A DNA stretch of 64,000 nt from Pseudomonas alkylphenolica (GTDB taxonomy: Bacteria > Pseudomonadota > Gammaproteobacteria > Pseudomonadales > Pseudomonadaceae). The stretch's first letter is position 1. The number at the start of each line of letters is the position of its first letter. Positions 41,315 to 50,016 of this stretch are shown in pieces. The notes under the pieces were generated by a model that was not told the origin of the DNA, did not search any database, and saw nothing but the letters and a program-made list of their open reading frames with translations. A program made the translations under genes and the position numbers. The stretch spans positions 62,001 through 126,000 of the forward strand of contig NZ_QJRG01000038.1 in the NCBI RefSeq assembly GCF_004025535.1, written 5' to 3'.

Positions 41315-41845
41315 TTGACTACCTTCACGAACGACAACAACTGGGCGGAGCGCGCCGAAGTATTTCTCGGCACACTCCATATCGTTGATTCGACGGCTGA
41401 CCTCGAAAGCCCCCTGGGTGAAAACGCCCGCTCAGTCCATCTAAGCGAATTCAAGGACCGCGACGGACAGGTGATCGGAGGGCAGAGTGACTGGCTGGTT
41501 GCCGGGCATGAGCAACCTGCCACGGTACTGCGTTTTCTCTTCCACTCAAGAACATCGGACCGACTGCACTTCATGATCAGCGGCAGCGGCGCCGACCATG
41601 AGAAGAAACTCGGCATCAGTCGCAATGGTTACCTTGGACTCTACGCTTACGCCAGCGTTAGAGACTATTTCAAGCTTGAGCCTCTGCATTGGGGTGACGA
41701 CGCCGTAATCTGCCGCTGGCGCGATCATCAGGGCCATGTGGTCCGGACCCACCACGATCCTGCGGTGAGCAACCCTCGCTTCTCCTACCTGAGGGTTGGC
41801 GAGGGTGAAGAAGTCACGTTCCGAATCGAACGGATCAACATCTGA
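41315..41845 (+). CDS. Unrecognised protein, possible beta-trefoil fold, TTG start
   Basis: A 176-aa hydrophilic protein, starting at TTG (41315) behind a strong GCAGGAG. No signal peptide, membrane segment or enzyme motif is visible. The pattern of short beta-rich stretches, especially HFMISGSGADHEKKLGISRNG in two pieces, then YLGLYAYAS and YFKLEPLHW, and a later CRWRDHQGHVV, recalls the repeat signature of fascin/ricin-like beta-trefoils, which bind sugars or actin. This is a visual impression only. It stands between the YciC-like gene and hrpB and is convergent with hrpB. Confidence that it is a gene is good; the fold is tentative. Confidence 0.7.
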   Translation: MTTFTNDNNWAERAEVFLGTLHIVDSTADLESPLGENARSVHLSEFKDRDGQVIGGQSDWLVAGHEQPATVLRFLFHSRTSDRLHFMISGSGADHEKKLGISRNGYLGLYAYASVRDYFKLEPLHWGDDAVICRWRDHQGHVVRTHHDPAVSNPRFSYLRVGEGEEVTFRIERINI

Positions 41846-41857
41846 TCTACCTGACGG

Positions 41858-44383
41858 CTACTTGCGCGGCTTGGCCCGCGCGGTAGCCTCGGCCACCAGC
41901 GGGTCATCCGGCCAGTAATGCTTCGGGTAACGCCCCTTGAGGTCCTTCTTCACCTCGGCATAAGTGCTTCGCCAGAAGTTCGCCAGGTCCTGAGTCACCT
42001 GCACCGGGCGCCGCGCCGGTGACAACAGATGCAACAACACCAGCTGGCGTCCCTGGGCGATACGCGGGGTATCGGCAAGGCCGAACAGCTCCTGCATGCG
42101 CACGGCCAGCACCGGTGGCCGCTCACTGTAGTCCAGGCGAATGTTCGACCCCGAGGGCACACTCACATGCACCGGCGCCCACTCATCCAGGCGCTGGGGC
42201 AGCGGCCAGGGCAACAGGTTGCGCAGGATCGACGACAGGTCGAGCTGCGCAAAATGGCTCAGACGGGTCACCTTGCCCAGATAGGGTTGCAGCCAACCCT
42301 CCAGGCTTGCCATCAAGGCACTGTCACTCAGGTCTGGCCATTCACTGGCAGCCCCCGCCTCCAGATCAATCTGCCGCAACAGCGCCACTCGCGCCTGCCA
42401 CTGGCGCAGCTCCGGGGTCCAGTTGAGCAGTTCGAGCCCTTTGCGCCGGACCAGCCCCAACAGCGCACGCCCCCGGGCATCTTCGTCCAGCCCGGTCAAC
42501 GGCTCACGGCTGAGCACCAGCTCGCCGACCTTGCGTTGGCGCTCGGCGCGCAACACGTTTTCACGTTCGTCCCAATCGAGGAGGTCGACGTTGCGCACCT
42601 GTTCGGCCAGTACCCCGTCAAACAACGCCGGATCAAACTCGGCAGCCAGGTAGATGCGCTCTTCGCGCTGCCCCTGACGGCTACCGAGGTCGGCCACCAC
42701 CAGCCACGGACATTTCATCAGCGCATCGGGCTCGCCAAACAGCGCCGCACGCCCATTGGCCAGGCGGTACTCAGCACCGCCGGCACGCCGTTGCTGGGCA
42801 ACCCGGTCGGGGTAAGCCAGCGCCAGCAATGCGCCCAGCCAGCGATCATGCTCAGGGTCGGCAACCGCCGTGCGCGCTTTGCCACGCATATAGCCGCGAT
42901 ACTGCCGCGCCAGCTGCCGGGCGCGCTGCACCCCACCCTGCCCGCCTTTGCTTGCACGGGTTTCACCACTGAGCAAAGCCAGGCGGCTATGCACGTCAGC
43001 ACCTGCACCGCGCAGGATGTCGCGCTCCCCCAACAGCGCAGCGACGTCACAGGCCATGTCGGCCAGGCCCAGGTCCTGGCCACGCAACAGCAGATGGGCG
43101 ATGCGCGGGTGTGCCGGCAATTCGGCCATGGCTTGGCCGTGGTCACTCAAGGCGTCCTGACTGTCGGTCTTGAAGGCACCCAGGCGTTGCAGCAGATCCA
43201 GCGCCTGCGCATACGCCGCGCCAGGGGGCTGGTCGAGCCAGCGCAATTGTTCCGGGGTAACCCCCCAGCGCGCCAGCTGCAACGCCAGGCCAGCGAGATC
43301 GGCCTGAAGAATTTCGGCGCTACTGTAAGCGGCCAGCTGTTCGTGCTGAGCTTCCGACCACAGCCGGTAGCACACCCCGGGTTCGAGACGGCCAGCACGG
43401 CCAGCGCGCTGTGTGGCACTGGCGCGGGAAATGCGCTGGGTGTCGAGGCGGGTCATACCGCTGCCCGGGTCAAAGCGCGGCACCCGCGCAAGGCCGGCGT
43501 CGACCACCACCCGTACGCCATCGATAGTCAGGCTAGTCTCGGCGATATTGGTTGCCAGCACCACTTTGCGTTGGCCGGGGGGGGCGGCGTCGATGGCAGC
43601 ACGCTGGGCGTTGAGATCCAGCTCACCATGCAAGGGGCACAGCAACAGCTCCGGCCGCTCGCCCAGGGCGTCCTGCAACGCCTGATGCACGCGACGGATT
43701 TCAGCCTGCCCCGGGAGAAACACCAGCAGGCTGCCCGGCTCATCGGCAATGGCCTGCAGCACCGTATCGACAACCCGTGGCTCGATGAACTCGCCGGGCT
43801 GAAAGGGGCGCCCCCAGCGCATATCGACCGGGTACATGCGCCCTTCGCTGCTGATCACCGGGGCATCATCCAGCAGGCTCGACAGGCGCTCGCCCTCCAG
43901 CGTCGCCGACATCAGCAGGATTTTCAGCGGTGGCTCATCACGCAGAAGTTCACGACCATTAAGACTCAACGCCAGGGCCAGGTCGGCATCCAGGCTGCGC
44001 TCGTGAAACTCGTCAAAAATCAGCAAGCCCACACCTTCAAGCGCCGGATCAGCTTGCAAGCGGCGAGTGAGGATACCTTCAGTCACGACTTCAATCCGGG
44101 TCGTGGGGCCTACCTTGCTGTCCAGGCGAATGCGGTAACCGACCGTTTGCCCCACCTGTTCGCCCAACTCGCTGGCCAGTCGCTCGGCGGCGGCACGGGC
44201 TGCCAGCCGACGGGGTTCCAGCATGAGAATGGTCTGCCCGGCCAGCCACGGCTCGTTGAGCAGGGCCAGCGGCACCCGTGTGGTTTTACCGGCGCCGGGT
44301 GGTGCTTCCAACACAGCTTCATGGCGCAGGCACAAGGCTTCACGCAAGGCGGGAACGACAGCATCAATCGGTAACGAAATCAT
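41858..44383 (-). CDS. hrpB: ATP-dependent helicase HrpB
   Basis: An 841-aa DExH-box helicase. The ATG at 44383 gives MISLPIDAVVPALREAL; the longer in-frame opening crosses the promoter of the divergent gene. Motifs: Walker A APPGAGKTTRVPLAL (about residues 26-40), LEPRRLAARAAAERLA, DEFHERSLD (motif II), SATLEG, then domain 2 with TNIAETSLTIDGV and QRAGRAGR (motif VI). The C-terminal HrpB domain (about 500-841) ends in the conserved WPDDP segment. In E. coli HrpB contributes to mRNA processing with HrpA. Here it is divergent from a small lipoprotein gene. Confidence 0.94.
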   Translation of the reverse strand: MISLPIDAVVPALREALCLRHEAVLEAPPGAGKTTRVPLALLNEPWLAGQTILMLEPRRLAARAAAERLASELGEQVGQTVGYRIRLDSKVGPTTRIEVVTEGILTRRLQADPALEGVGLLIFDEFHERSLDADLALALSLNGRELLRDEPPLKILLMSATLEGERLSSLLDDAPVISSEGRMYPVDMRWGRPFQPGEFIEPRVVDTVLQAIADEPGSLLVFLPGQAEIRRVHQALQDALGERPELLLCPLHGELDLNAQRAAIDAAPPGQRKVVLATNIAETSLTIDGVRVVVDAGLARVPRFDPGSGMTRLDTQRISRASATQRAGRAGRLEPGVCYRLWSEAQHEQLAAYSSAEILQADLAGLALQLARWGVTPEQLRWLDQPPGAAYAQALDLLQRLGAFKTDSQDALSDHGQAMAELPAHPRIAHLLLRGQDLGLADMACDVAALLGERDILRGAGADVHSRLALLSGETRASKGGQGGVQRARQLARQYRGYMRGKARTAVADPEHDRWLGALLALAYPDRVAQQRRAGGAEYRLANGRAALFGEPDALMKCPWLVVADLGSRQGQREERIYLAAEFDPALFDGVLAEQVRNVDLLDWDERENVLRAERQRKVGELVLSREPLTGLDEDARGRALLGLVRRKGLELLNWTPELRQWQARVALLRQIDLEAGAASEWPDLSDSALMASLEGWLQPYLGKVTRLSHFAQLDLSSILRNLLPWPLPQRLDEWAPVHVSVPSGSNIRLDYSERPPVLAVRMQELFGLADTPRIAQGRQLVLLHLLSPARRPVQVTQDLANFWRSTYAEVKKDLKGRYPKHYWPDDPLVAEATARAKPRK

Positions 44384-44500
44384 GAGAGCCCTCAAACAAT
44401 ACGCCGAGTATAACGGCGAACCGGCCTGCTCTATCATGGTCTTAGCTGTAGATAACGGCTCTTTGCCTGTATCGTTATGGCCTTCATTGCGGAGATATCC

Positions 44501-44920
44501 ATGCGTATTCCTTCTCGTCTCATCGGCGGCGTTGTGGTCGCCACCCTGCTGACTCAACTCTCGGCCTGCGGGACGCTGTTCTACCCTGAGCGACGCGGTC
44601 AGATTGAAGGCAAGGTCGACCCGGTGATCGTTGCCCTCGACGCCATCGGTATCCTGTTCTACGTGATCCCCGGCCTGATCGCCTTTGGTGTCGATTTCGC
44701 CACCGGCGCCATCTACCTGCCGTCAAGTCAGACTGCGCATGTGGCGCCGGAAAAGCTCCGCGAGGCAATCAGCGCCGATGGCAAGGTCGACAACAGCAAG
44801 CTGCAGGCCATTCTCGAAAGCGAACTCGGCCAGCGCCTGCCGCTGAACGACCCGCGATTGATCCAGCACACAGGCAGTGTCGAGCAGTTGGCGATGTACG
44901 GCCTGAAGCCTGCCGCCTGA
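44501..44920 (+). CDS. Small YceK-like lipoprotein
   Basis: A 139-aa protein; the ATG at 44501 follows GGAGATATCC. The signal peptide ends in LSAC-G (Cys23), a lipobox. The next segment (FYPERRGQIEGKVDPVIVALDAIGILFYVIPGLIAFGVD, in parts) has a hydrophobic stretch typical of YceK/DUF1375-like outer-membrane lipoproteins. It has sometimes been misannotated as a nucleotidyltransferase in Pseudomonas; nothing in the sequence supports that. It is divergent from hrpB and 25 bp upstream of the cation-efflux gene. Confidence 0.82.
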   Translation: MRIPSRLIGGVVVATLLTQLSACGTLFYPERRGQIEGKVDPVIVALDAIGILFYVIPGLIAFGVDFATGAIYLPSSQTAHVAPEKLREAISADGKVDNSKLQAILESELGQRLPLNDPRLIQHTGSVEQLAMYGLKPAA

Positions 44921-44945
44921 AACCACTCGGGAAGCGCCTGGCAGA

Positions 44946-45818
44946 ATGACCCCGTCTACTGAACATCAACGCCTGCTACGCCTGGCCACCCGCGCCTCGC
45001 TGGCGGTGGCCAGCATTCTGGTCCTGACCAAGGCGGTGGCCTGGTGGCTCAGCGGTTCGGTGAGCCTGCTGGCCGGGTTGACCGACTCGGTGCTCGACGG
45101 GGTCGCGTCGTTTCTCAACCTGCTGGCGGTGCATTACGCCTTACGCCCGGCCGATGACGATCACCGTTACGGTCACGGCAAGGCCGAGGCCATGGCCGGC
45201 ATGGCGCAGGCGCTGTTCATCGGTGCCAGTGCCGTGCTGATCAGTGTGCAGGCGATAGAACGCCTGCGCGATCCACAGCCACTGGGCGATACCGCCATCG
45301 GCATTGCCGTGATGCTGTTGTCGCTGGCGCTGACTGTGGCGTTGCTGGTGCTCCAGGCCAAAGTCATTCGTATCACCGGTTCCACGGCGGTACGCGCTGA
45401 CTCACTGCACTACCGATCCGACCTGCTGCTCAACGGCAGCATCCTCGTCGCCTTGATCCTGGCGCGTCTGGGCTGGCCACAACTGGATGCGTTCTTCGGC
45501 CTTGGCATCGCGCTGTACATCCTCTGGAGCGCCCTGCAGATCGCCCGGGAAAGTACGTCGATCCTGATGGACCAGGAACTGCCCGGCGATATCAGCGAGC
45601 AGATGCTCAAGCTGGCCTGCAGCGTCCCTGGCGTGCGCGGTGCTCATGACTTGCGCACACGCGTTTCCGGTAGCCACTGGTTTGTCCAGCTGCACCTGGA
45701 ACTGCCCGGCGACCTGCCGCTGACCGCAGCACATGCGCTGTGCGATCAAGCGGCGGCCGCCATTCATGCCAAGTACCCGCGTGCTGAAGTGCTGGTGCAT
45801 GCCGATCCAGTGAGCTGA
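44946..45818 (+). CDS. Cation diffusion facilitator (FieF-like) transporter
   Basis: A 290-aa CDF-family exporter of divalent metals. Six helices in the N-terminal 200 residues; TM2 has the metal-site DSVLDGVASFLNLL (DxxxD) and the loop following TM3 begins HRYGHGKAEAMAG; TM5 has the second site ADSLHYRSDLLLN. The cytosolic C-terminal domain (about 205-290) has the ferredoxin-like dimer region with GVRGAHDLRTRVSG. Sequence pattern in TM2 and TM5 (D..D / H..D) is of the Fe/Zn-exporting FieF type. The start (ATG at 44946) is only 25 bp after the lipoprotein gene, so they may be one transcript. Confidence 0.9.
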   Translation: MTPSTEHQRLLRLATRASLAVASILVLTKAVAWWLSGSVSLLAGLTDSVLDGVASFLNLLAVHYALRPADDDHRYGHGKAEAMAGMAQALFIGASAVLISVQAIERLRDPQPLGDTAIGIAVMLLSLALTVALLVLQAKVIRITGSTAVRADSLHYRSDLLLNGSILVALILARLGWPQLDAFFGLGIALYILWSALQIARESTSILMDQELPGDISEQMLKLACSVPGVRGAHDLRTRVSGSHWFVQLHLELPGDLPLTAAHALCDQAAAAIHAKYPRAEVLVHADPVS

Positions 45819-45837
45819 ACCGGCGCGGCATCGTCTA

Positions 45838-46668
45838 TCAGTTAACGCTGTAGCCCCGCCCGCTTAAGCAAGCCCGCAGCGCTTGGCGGTAGCCTTCAGT
45901 TACTTGCAAAGCAGGCGCATAGGTGGCTTTTGCCGGATCGAATCCGCTTTGCTGCACCGCCCAACGGTGGCACTCATAGCGATCCCGGTCGGCCTGCTCC
46001 GGGCTTTGGCCGGACACCGGATTGGCCACCACGTCGTAGTCATTTTCCATTGGCTGGGGCACCGCACTGGCGATCGGCGGATTGACCACCACGTATTCGT
46101 TGCTGTCTTGCAGGTACTGGTAATAGGTACCGGCAACCAGGAAGAACAGCGAATCGGCGACCCATACTTCGCGGGCATAGTCCGGCAGGTAAGCCACCCG
46201 CATGCCGTAATGCGGCGCTACCACTACGTAACGCGGCCCTTGCGGACGGTACCAGTAGCCACCGGAATAAAAGTATTCGTCACCACGGTATGGCACCCGC
46301 CAGTACTGATCGGGAAACTGGTCAATCACCTGGCCTGGCTGATAGCGCGGCCCGCTTCCCCAGCCATTGCCATGCCCGTCTGGCCGCCCCGGCCAGTTAT
46401 CGCCCTGCGGCCGTTGCTCTGGGCCACCCGCCTGGTAATAGCGGTTGCCATTGTTGTGCCGGGGAATGTCCTGGTAGTAGCCGGTACGCGGTGGCTGGGT
46501 CTGGCGGACCTCGTCCGGACGTGACTGCAACGGCGATGTACCCTGCACCTCTGCCCCTTGACCGCCATGCCCGTCATGGGGGCCCCCTTGTCCTTCGGCC
46601 AATGCCTGCAGGTTGATGCTGATGCACAACAAACCAACACCGGCCAGACACCAGATGCGCGACTTCAT
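45838..46668 (-). CDS. Secreted DUF6515-family protein
   Basis: A 276-aa exported protein. The ATG at 46668 has GAGAGGAAC upstream; residues 1-25 form a signal peptide (to LQALAEGQ). A Gly/Pro/Gln/His/Asn-rich linker (about 25-125) precedes a Tyr/Trp-rich domain (RVPYRGDEYFYSGGYWYR, YYQYLQDSNEYVVVNPPI), typical of the DUF6515/YXWGXW-like periplasmic proteins. A helical C-terminus with two cysteines (DRYECHRWAVQQ and ALRACLSGRGY) closes it. Function unknown. The upstream 442-bp region is gene-free and discussed separately. Confidence 0.8.
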   Translation of the reverse strand: MKSRIWCLAGVGLLCISINLQALAEGQGGPHDGHGGQGAEVQGTSPLQSRPDEVRQTQPPRTGYYQDIPRHNNGNRYYQAGGPEQRPQGDNWPGRPDGHGNGWGSGPRYQPGQVIDQFPDQYWRVPYRGDEYFYSGGYWYRPQGPRYVVVAPHYGMRVAYLPDYAREVWVADSLFFLVAGTYYQYLQDSNEYVVVNPPIASAVPQPMENDYDVVANPVSGQSPEQADRDRYECHRWAVQQSGFDPAKATYAPALQVTEGYRQALRACLSGRGYSVN

Positions 46669-46796
46669 GTTGTTCCTCTCGGACCGTTGAGATGGGCCTG
46701 TGGATAAGACTGGAAAACCCGCAGCGGGTTCTACCAACAATCTATCAGGCTGCCAGAGCCGGGGTATCAGCGCCGAGATGAAAAAATGCAGGCATT
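46669..46796. other. Gene-free stretch upstream of the DUF6515 gene
   Basis: Part of a 442-bp gap between divergent genes. It holds the promoter of the DUF6515 gene, not clearly defined, and nothing else I can name. Confidence 0.5.
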
Positions 46797-46825
46797 AAAA
46801 AAGGGAGACCCTGAGGCCTCCCTTT
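46797..46825 (-). terminator. Orphan rho-independent terminator, minus-strand orientation
   Basis: Arms AAAGGGAG and CTCCCTTT around an internal CC/GG pair and TCAG loop, then six T residues on the minus strand (46802-46797). The next minus-strand gene starts 128 bp downstream of it, so the terminator cannot belong to that gene. Confidence 0.85.
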
Positions 46826-47037
46826 GAGAATTTTGTCCGTGCTCGACGCTTGTGACGCCGGCTCACCTCACGCTGTCTTGTGAACAGTGTGTAGCCCGGG
46901 GGCCGAGCACAACCCTGTCGGGTTGCTGGCCGCAGCTGCCCCGATAAGGCCAGCTGCACTGGACTGATGTCCGGGCAGTGATTCTGGGTATAAGAATACG
47001 ACTGCAACGGCAGCAGCGGATTGCGAAGATTGCTCAT
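46797..47037 (-). ncRNA. Candidate small structured RNA (or short peptide gene), minus strand
   Basis: A minus-strand terminator with a T6 run (46797-46825) has no gene in front of it, which implies a short transcript starting near 47035. The segment folds into several hairpins: CAGCTG arms at 46932-46957, CAACCC/GGGTTG at 46910-46925 nested in GGCC arms, and CTGT/ACAG at 46873-46887. A weak TATTTG -10 (47044-47039) and TTGGGT (47067-47062) stand upstream. An open frame MSNLRNPLLPLQS starts at 47037 and runs 80 codons into the terminator stem, so it may be incidental. A TTGAT half-site (47071) resembles an ANR/FNR half-box. No known family was recognised. Confidence 0.55.
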
Positions 47038-47110
47038 ACAAATAGCACTTGCGCAATTTTTACCCAAGGATTGATAATTCACAGCAATTGAAACAGAAAA
47101 GGCCTGTGCC

Positions 47111-47587
47111 ATGAGCAAACTGGACCGTTACGACCTGAGCATTCTTGCCGAATTGCAGCGCGATGCGCGCATCTCCAACCAGGAGCTGGCCGAACGCATC
47201 GGCCTGTCACCCTCGCCGTGCTCGCGCCGGGTCAAGCAGCTTGAAGACGACGGCTACATTGCCCGCCAGGTGGCCCTGCTCGATCGCAAGAAGCTCGGCC
47301 TGAGCCTGACCGCCTATGTACTGATCGGCATGGACCGGCATACCCCGGAACGCTTCGAGACCTTCGAGGCCGCCATCCGCAACCTGCCCCAAGTACTGGA
47401 GTGCAGCCTGGTCACCGGGATGGACGCCGACTACCAGCTGAAAGTCGTGGTACCCGACATGGACCATTATCAGAAGCTACTGCTCGGGCACCTGACCCGC
47501 ATCGAAGGGGTGACAAGCGTGCGTTCAAGCTTCGTGCTCAACCAGGTGCTGGCCAGCACTGAACTACCGTTGACGCACCTGCGTTAG
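47111..47587 (+). CDS. Lrp/AsnC-family transcriptional regulator
   Basis: A 158-aa Lrp-type protein. The helix-turn-helix domain is at residues 1-60 (KLDRYDLSILAELQRDARISNQELAERIGLSPSPCSRRVKQLE in parts), and the RAM ligand domain (about 65-150) has ECSLVTGMDADYQLKVVVPD. It is close to the global Lrp branch in the SPCSRRV recognition helix. It is divergent from the candidate small RNA. No metabolic partner gene is adjacent, so its target set is not obvious. Confidence 0.9.
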   Translation: MSKLDRYDLSILAELQRDARISNQELAERIGLSPSPCSRRVKQLEDDGYIARQVALLDRKKLGLSLTAYVLIGMDRHTPERFETFEAAIRNLPQVLECSLVTGMDADYQLKVVVPDMDHYQKLLLGHLTRIEGVTSVRSSFVLNQVLASTELPLTHLR

Positions 47588-47613
47588 TCAGACCGGCAGA
47601 CGGGGCGTATAAT
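47585..47613 (+). promoter_or_regulatory. Probable sigma-70 promoter of the DUF2788 gene
   Basis: TAGTCA (47585-47590), a 17-nt spacer and a perfect TATAAT (47608-47613). The -35 overlaps the stop codon of the Lrp gene. Confidence 0.6.
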
Positions 47614-47642
47614 TGCGCGCCTCAACCTGCCGGAGAGAATCG

Positions 47643-47846
47643 ATGGATCCTGCGTTGTTCGAAGAGTGGATGATGATCATCCTGGTCACCGTCCTGATTG
47701 GTTTCATGGGTTTTATCGTCTGGGACCTGGCGAAAAAATCCAAGGCCGGCAAGTTCGGCACCTTCATCCTGTTTTTCGTGCTGGGCCTGGGCGTGCTCGC
47801 GTTCATCATCAAGAGCGTGGTCGTGGGCTACATCGAAGGCGTTTAG
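47643..47846 (+). CDS. DUF2788 small membrane protein
   Basis: A 67-aa protein with two hydrophobic helices (about residues 11-28 and 40-60) separated by the basic loop KKSKAGKFG. The start [15 protein letters not shown] and CGGAGAG ribosome site are clear. The family is common in Pseudomonas and has no known role. Its 3' end overlaps the convergent rluE by 4 bp. Confidence 0.85.
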   Translation: MDPALFEEWMMIILVTVLIGFMGFIVWDLAKKSKAGKFGTFILFFVLGLGVLAFIIKSVVVGYIEGV

Positions 47847-48472
47847 CGTCTGGCCGGTACTTCCCGCCATTGCCCCTGATCCAGCCCTTCCAGCGTCCAG
47901 TCGCCGATCCGCACCCTGACCAGGCGCAGGGTCGGCAGGCCGACCGCGGCGGTCATGCGCCGCACCTGACGGTTACGTCCTTCCTTGATCACCAGTTCCA
48001 GCCAGCTGGTCGGCACGCTCTTGCGAAAGCGTACCGGCGGATTGCGTGGCCATAGTTGCGGCTCTTCCAGAGCCCGGGCCTGGGCCGGCAAGGTTGGCCC
48101 GTCGTTGAGCTGGACGCCATCGCGCAATTGCTGCAGCTGTGCTTCGGTCGGCTCACCCTCCACCTGCACCCAATAGGTTTTCGCCAGCTTGTGCTTGGGG
48201 TCGGCGATCCGCGCCTGCAGCTGGCCATCGTTGGTCAGCAGAAGCAGACCTTCGCTGTCGCGGTCCAGGCGTCCGGCCGGGTACACGCCGGGAATATCAA
48301 TAAAGTCCTTGAGGGTCGCGCGCCCTTCACCGTCGCTGAACTGGGTCAGCACGTCGAACGGCTTGTTGAACAGGATCAACCGCGGCTCGGCCGGCGGCGC
48401 CTTGGCCTGGCGACGCGGACCGGCGGGTTTGGCCGCGCCAGGGCGCGGCTTGGAGCGTGGGGGTAACGGCAT
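47843..48472 (-). CDS. rluE: 23S rRNA pseudouridine synthase RluE
   Basis: A 209-aa RsuA/RluE-family enzyme, which makes pseudouridine at position 2457 (E. coli numbering) of 23S rRNA. There is no S4 domain; a basic Pro/Lys-rich tail (about residues 1-28) leads into the catalytic core with [14 protein letters not shown] and the catalytic [17 protein letters not shown] (Asp near residue 70), then KTYWVQVEG and [15 protein letters not shown]. These are the hallmark motifs of the small-subunit synthase family. It lies 6 bp after amn on the same strand. Confidence 0.92.
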   Translation of the reverse strand: MPLPPRSKPRPGAAKPAGPRRQAKAPPAEPRLILFNKPFDVLTQFSDGEGRATLKDFIDIPGVYPAGRLDRDSEGLLLLTNDGQLQARIADPKHKLAKTYWVQVEGEPTEAQLQQLRDGVQLNDGPTLPAQARALEEPQLWPRNPPVRFRKSVPTSWLELVIKEGRNRQVRRMTAAVGLPTLRLVRVRIGDWTLEGLDQGQWREVPARR

Positions 48473-48478
48473 GGGGCC

Positions 48479-49984
48479 TCAGCGGAACGGCGGCTCGTCG
48501 AAACTGCGCAGTTTACGCGAGTGAAGCGAATGCAGCTCGGTACGCAGCAAATCCAGTGCGGCAATACCGATTTTCAGGTGCTGGCTGACCGCCCGGTTGT
48601 AGAACGCATTGGCCGCGCCCGGCAACTTGATCTCGCTGTGCAGCGGTTTGTCCGATACGCACAGCAAGGTGCCGTAAGGCACACGCAGGCGATAGCCCTG
48701 GGCGGCGATAGTGCCGCTTTCCATATCAACCGCCACGGCCCGTGACAGATTGATCAGCGGACGCTCCTGGGCCCAGCGCAACTCCCAGTTGCGGTCGTCA
48801 TAGGTCAGCACGGTGCCGGTGCGCAGACGCTTTTTCAGCTCGTCGCCGCGCTCACCCGTCACCTGTGCTGCCGCCTCCTGCAGGGCCAGTTGCACCTCGG
48901 CCAAGGCTGGAATCGGAATATGCGGCGGTACCACGCGATCAAGGATGCCATCACGGCGCATATACGCGTGAGCCAGTACGTAGTCACCGATGGTTTGCGA
49001 CTGACGCAAACCACCGCAGTGACCGATCATCAGCCAGCAATGCGGACGCAGCACCGCCAGGTGATCGGTGATGTTCTTGGCGTTGGACGGGCCGACACCG
49101 ATGTTGACCAACGTAATGCCATCACCGTCGGCGGCGATCAGGTGGTACGCCGGCATCTGGTAACGGTGCCAGACCACACCGGCTACCAGGGCCTGGGCCT
49201 CACCGTTGTCCATGCTCTTTTCGATAATCACGTTGCCAGGCAGAACCATCCGCACGAAGCGCGGGTCATCGCGCAACTGCTCCAGGCCATGGGTGACGAA
49301 CTGGTCGACATAACGGTGGTAGTTGGTCAGCAAAATCCACGGCTGCACATGGCGCCAGTCGCTACCGGTGTAATGCACAAGGCGGCGCAAGGAAAAGTCC
49401 ACCCGCGCCGCATCAAACAGCGCCAACGGCAATGGATCGACGTTGGCCCAATCGTACAGGCCGTCGGCGATGCCATCGGTGGCGGCCGAGAGATCGGTGC
49501 TGGGGAATACCCGCGCCAGCGCGGCCGCGGTGATGCCACTACCGGCCAGCTCGTCGCCCTGCTCGACCACGTAGGGGTAAGGAATGTTCTGCTGACTGAC
49601 GCCCACTTCGACGGTGACGGTGAAGTCGCGCATCAACGGCTTGAGTTGCTCCAGCAGGTAACCGCGAAAAGCCGCGGGCTGGGTCACAGTGACACTGTAG
49701 GTGCCTGGCAGCTGGACCTTGGCGTAGGCACGGGTGATGGCCGGTACTTCGCCATGGTATTCGTAGGTCAGGCGCAGTTCCGGGTAGCGGAACAAGGCCC
49801 GCTCTTCGGCATTCGGCTCGGTGCGGTCCTTGAGGTAGCGTTTGAGCGCCTGGCTCAGGGCCGCGGTGGATTTCTCGTGCAGGGCCGCCAAACGATCGAC
49901 GGCCTGCTCGGCGGTTTCTACGACAACGAAGGCTTCATCAGTACGGCTCACAATGTACTTCCTGTCTGGCATGCATACGCTCAT
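48479..49984 (-). CDS. amn: AMP nucleosidase
   Basis: Hydrolyses AMP to adenine and ribose 5-phosphate in purine balance. 501 aa from ATG 49984; the next ATG (49972) or a GTG at 50011 are alternatives. The N-terminal AMNp_N-like regulatory domain covers about residues 10-190. The phosphorylase/nucleosidase fold follows, with the substrate-binding NIGVGPSNAKNITDHLAVLRPH and GHCGGLRQSQTIGDY (about 300-340), and the AVDMESGTIAAQGYRLRVPYGTLLCVSDKPLHSE segment in short parts, which holds the catalytic Asp. It is directly upstream of rluE. Confidence 0.93.
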   Translation of the reverse strand: MSVCMPDRKYIVSRTDEAFVVVETAEQAVDRLAALHEKSTAALSQALKRYLKDRTEPNAEERALFRYPELRLTYEYHGEVPAITRAYAKVQLPGTYSVTVTQPAAFRGYLLEQLKPLMRDFTVTVEVGVSQQNIPYPYVVEQGDELAGSGITAAALARVFPSTDLSAATDGIADGLYDWANVDPLPLALFDAARVDFSLRRLVHYTGSDWRHVQPWILLTNYHRYVDQFVTHGLEQLRDDPRFVRMVLPGNVIIEKSMDNGEAQALVAGVVWHRYQMPAYHLIAADGDGITLVNIGVGPSNAKNITDHLAVLRPHCWLMIGHCGGLRQSQTIGDYVLAHAYMRRDGILDRVVPPHIPIPALAEVQLALQEAAAQVTGERGDELKKRLRTGTVLTYDDRNWELRWAQERPLINLSRAVAVDMESGTIAAQGYRLRVPYGTLLCVSDKPLHSEIKLPGAANAFYNRAVSQHLKIGIAALDLLRTELHSLHSRKLRSFDEPPFR

Positions 49985-50016
49985 CTTGCCTACATATTCA
50001 GGCAAAGGCACGCCTA

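Noticed and set aside
42029..44374. Plus-strand frame of 781 codons opposite hrpB
   Set aside because: Entirely antisense to hrpB; no domain pattern, no ribosome site, Gln/His/Ala-rich shadow composition.
46795..47118. Treating the full 107-codon minus-strand frame as a protein gene
   Set aside because: The upstream part overlaps the Lrp start, the internal composition is not protein-like, and the frame ends inside a terminator stem. It was kept only as an alternative within the small-RNA finding.
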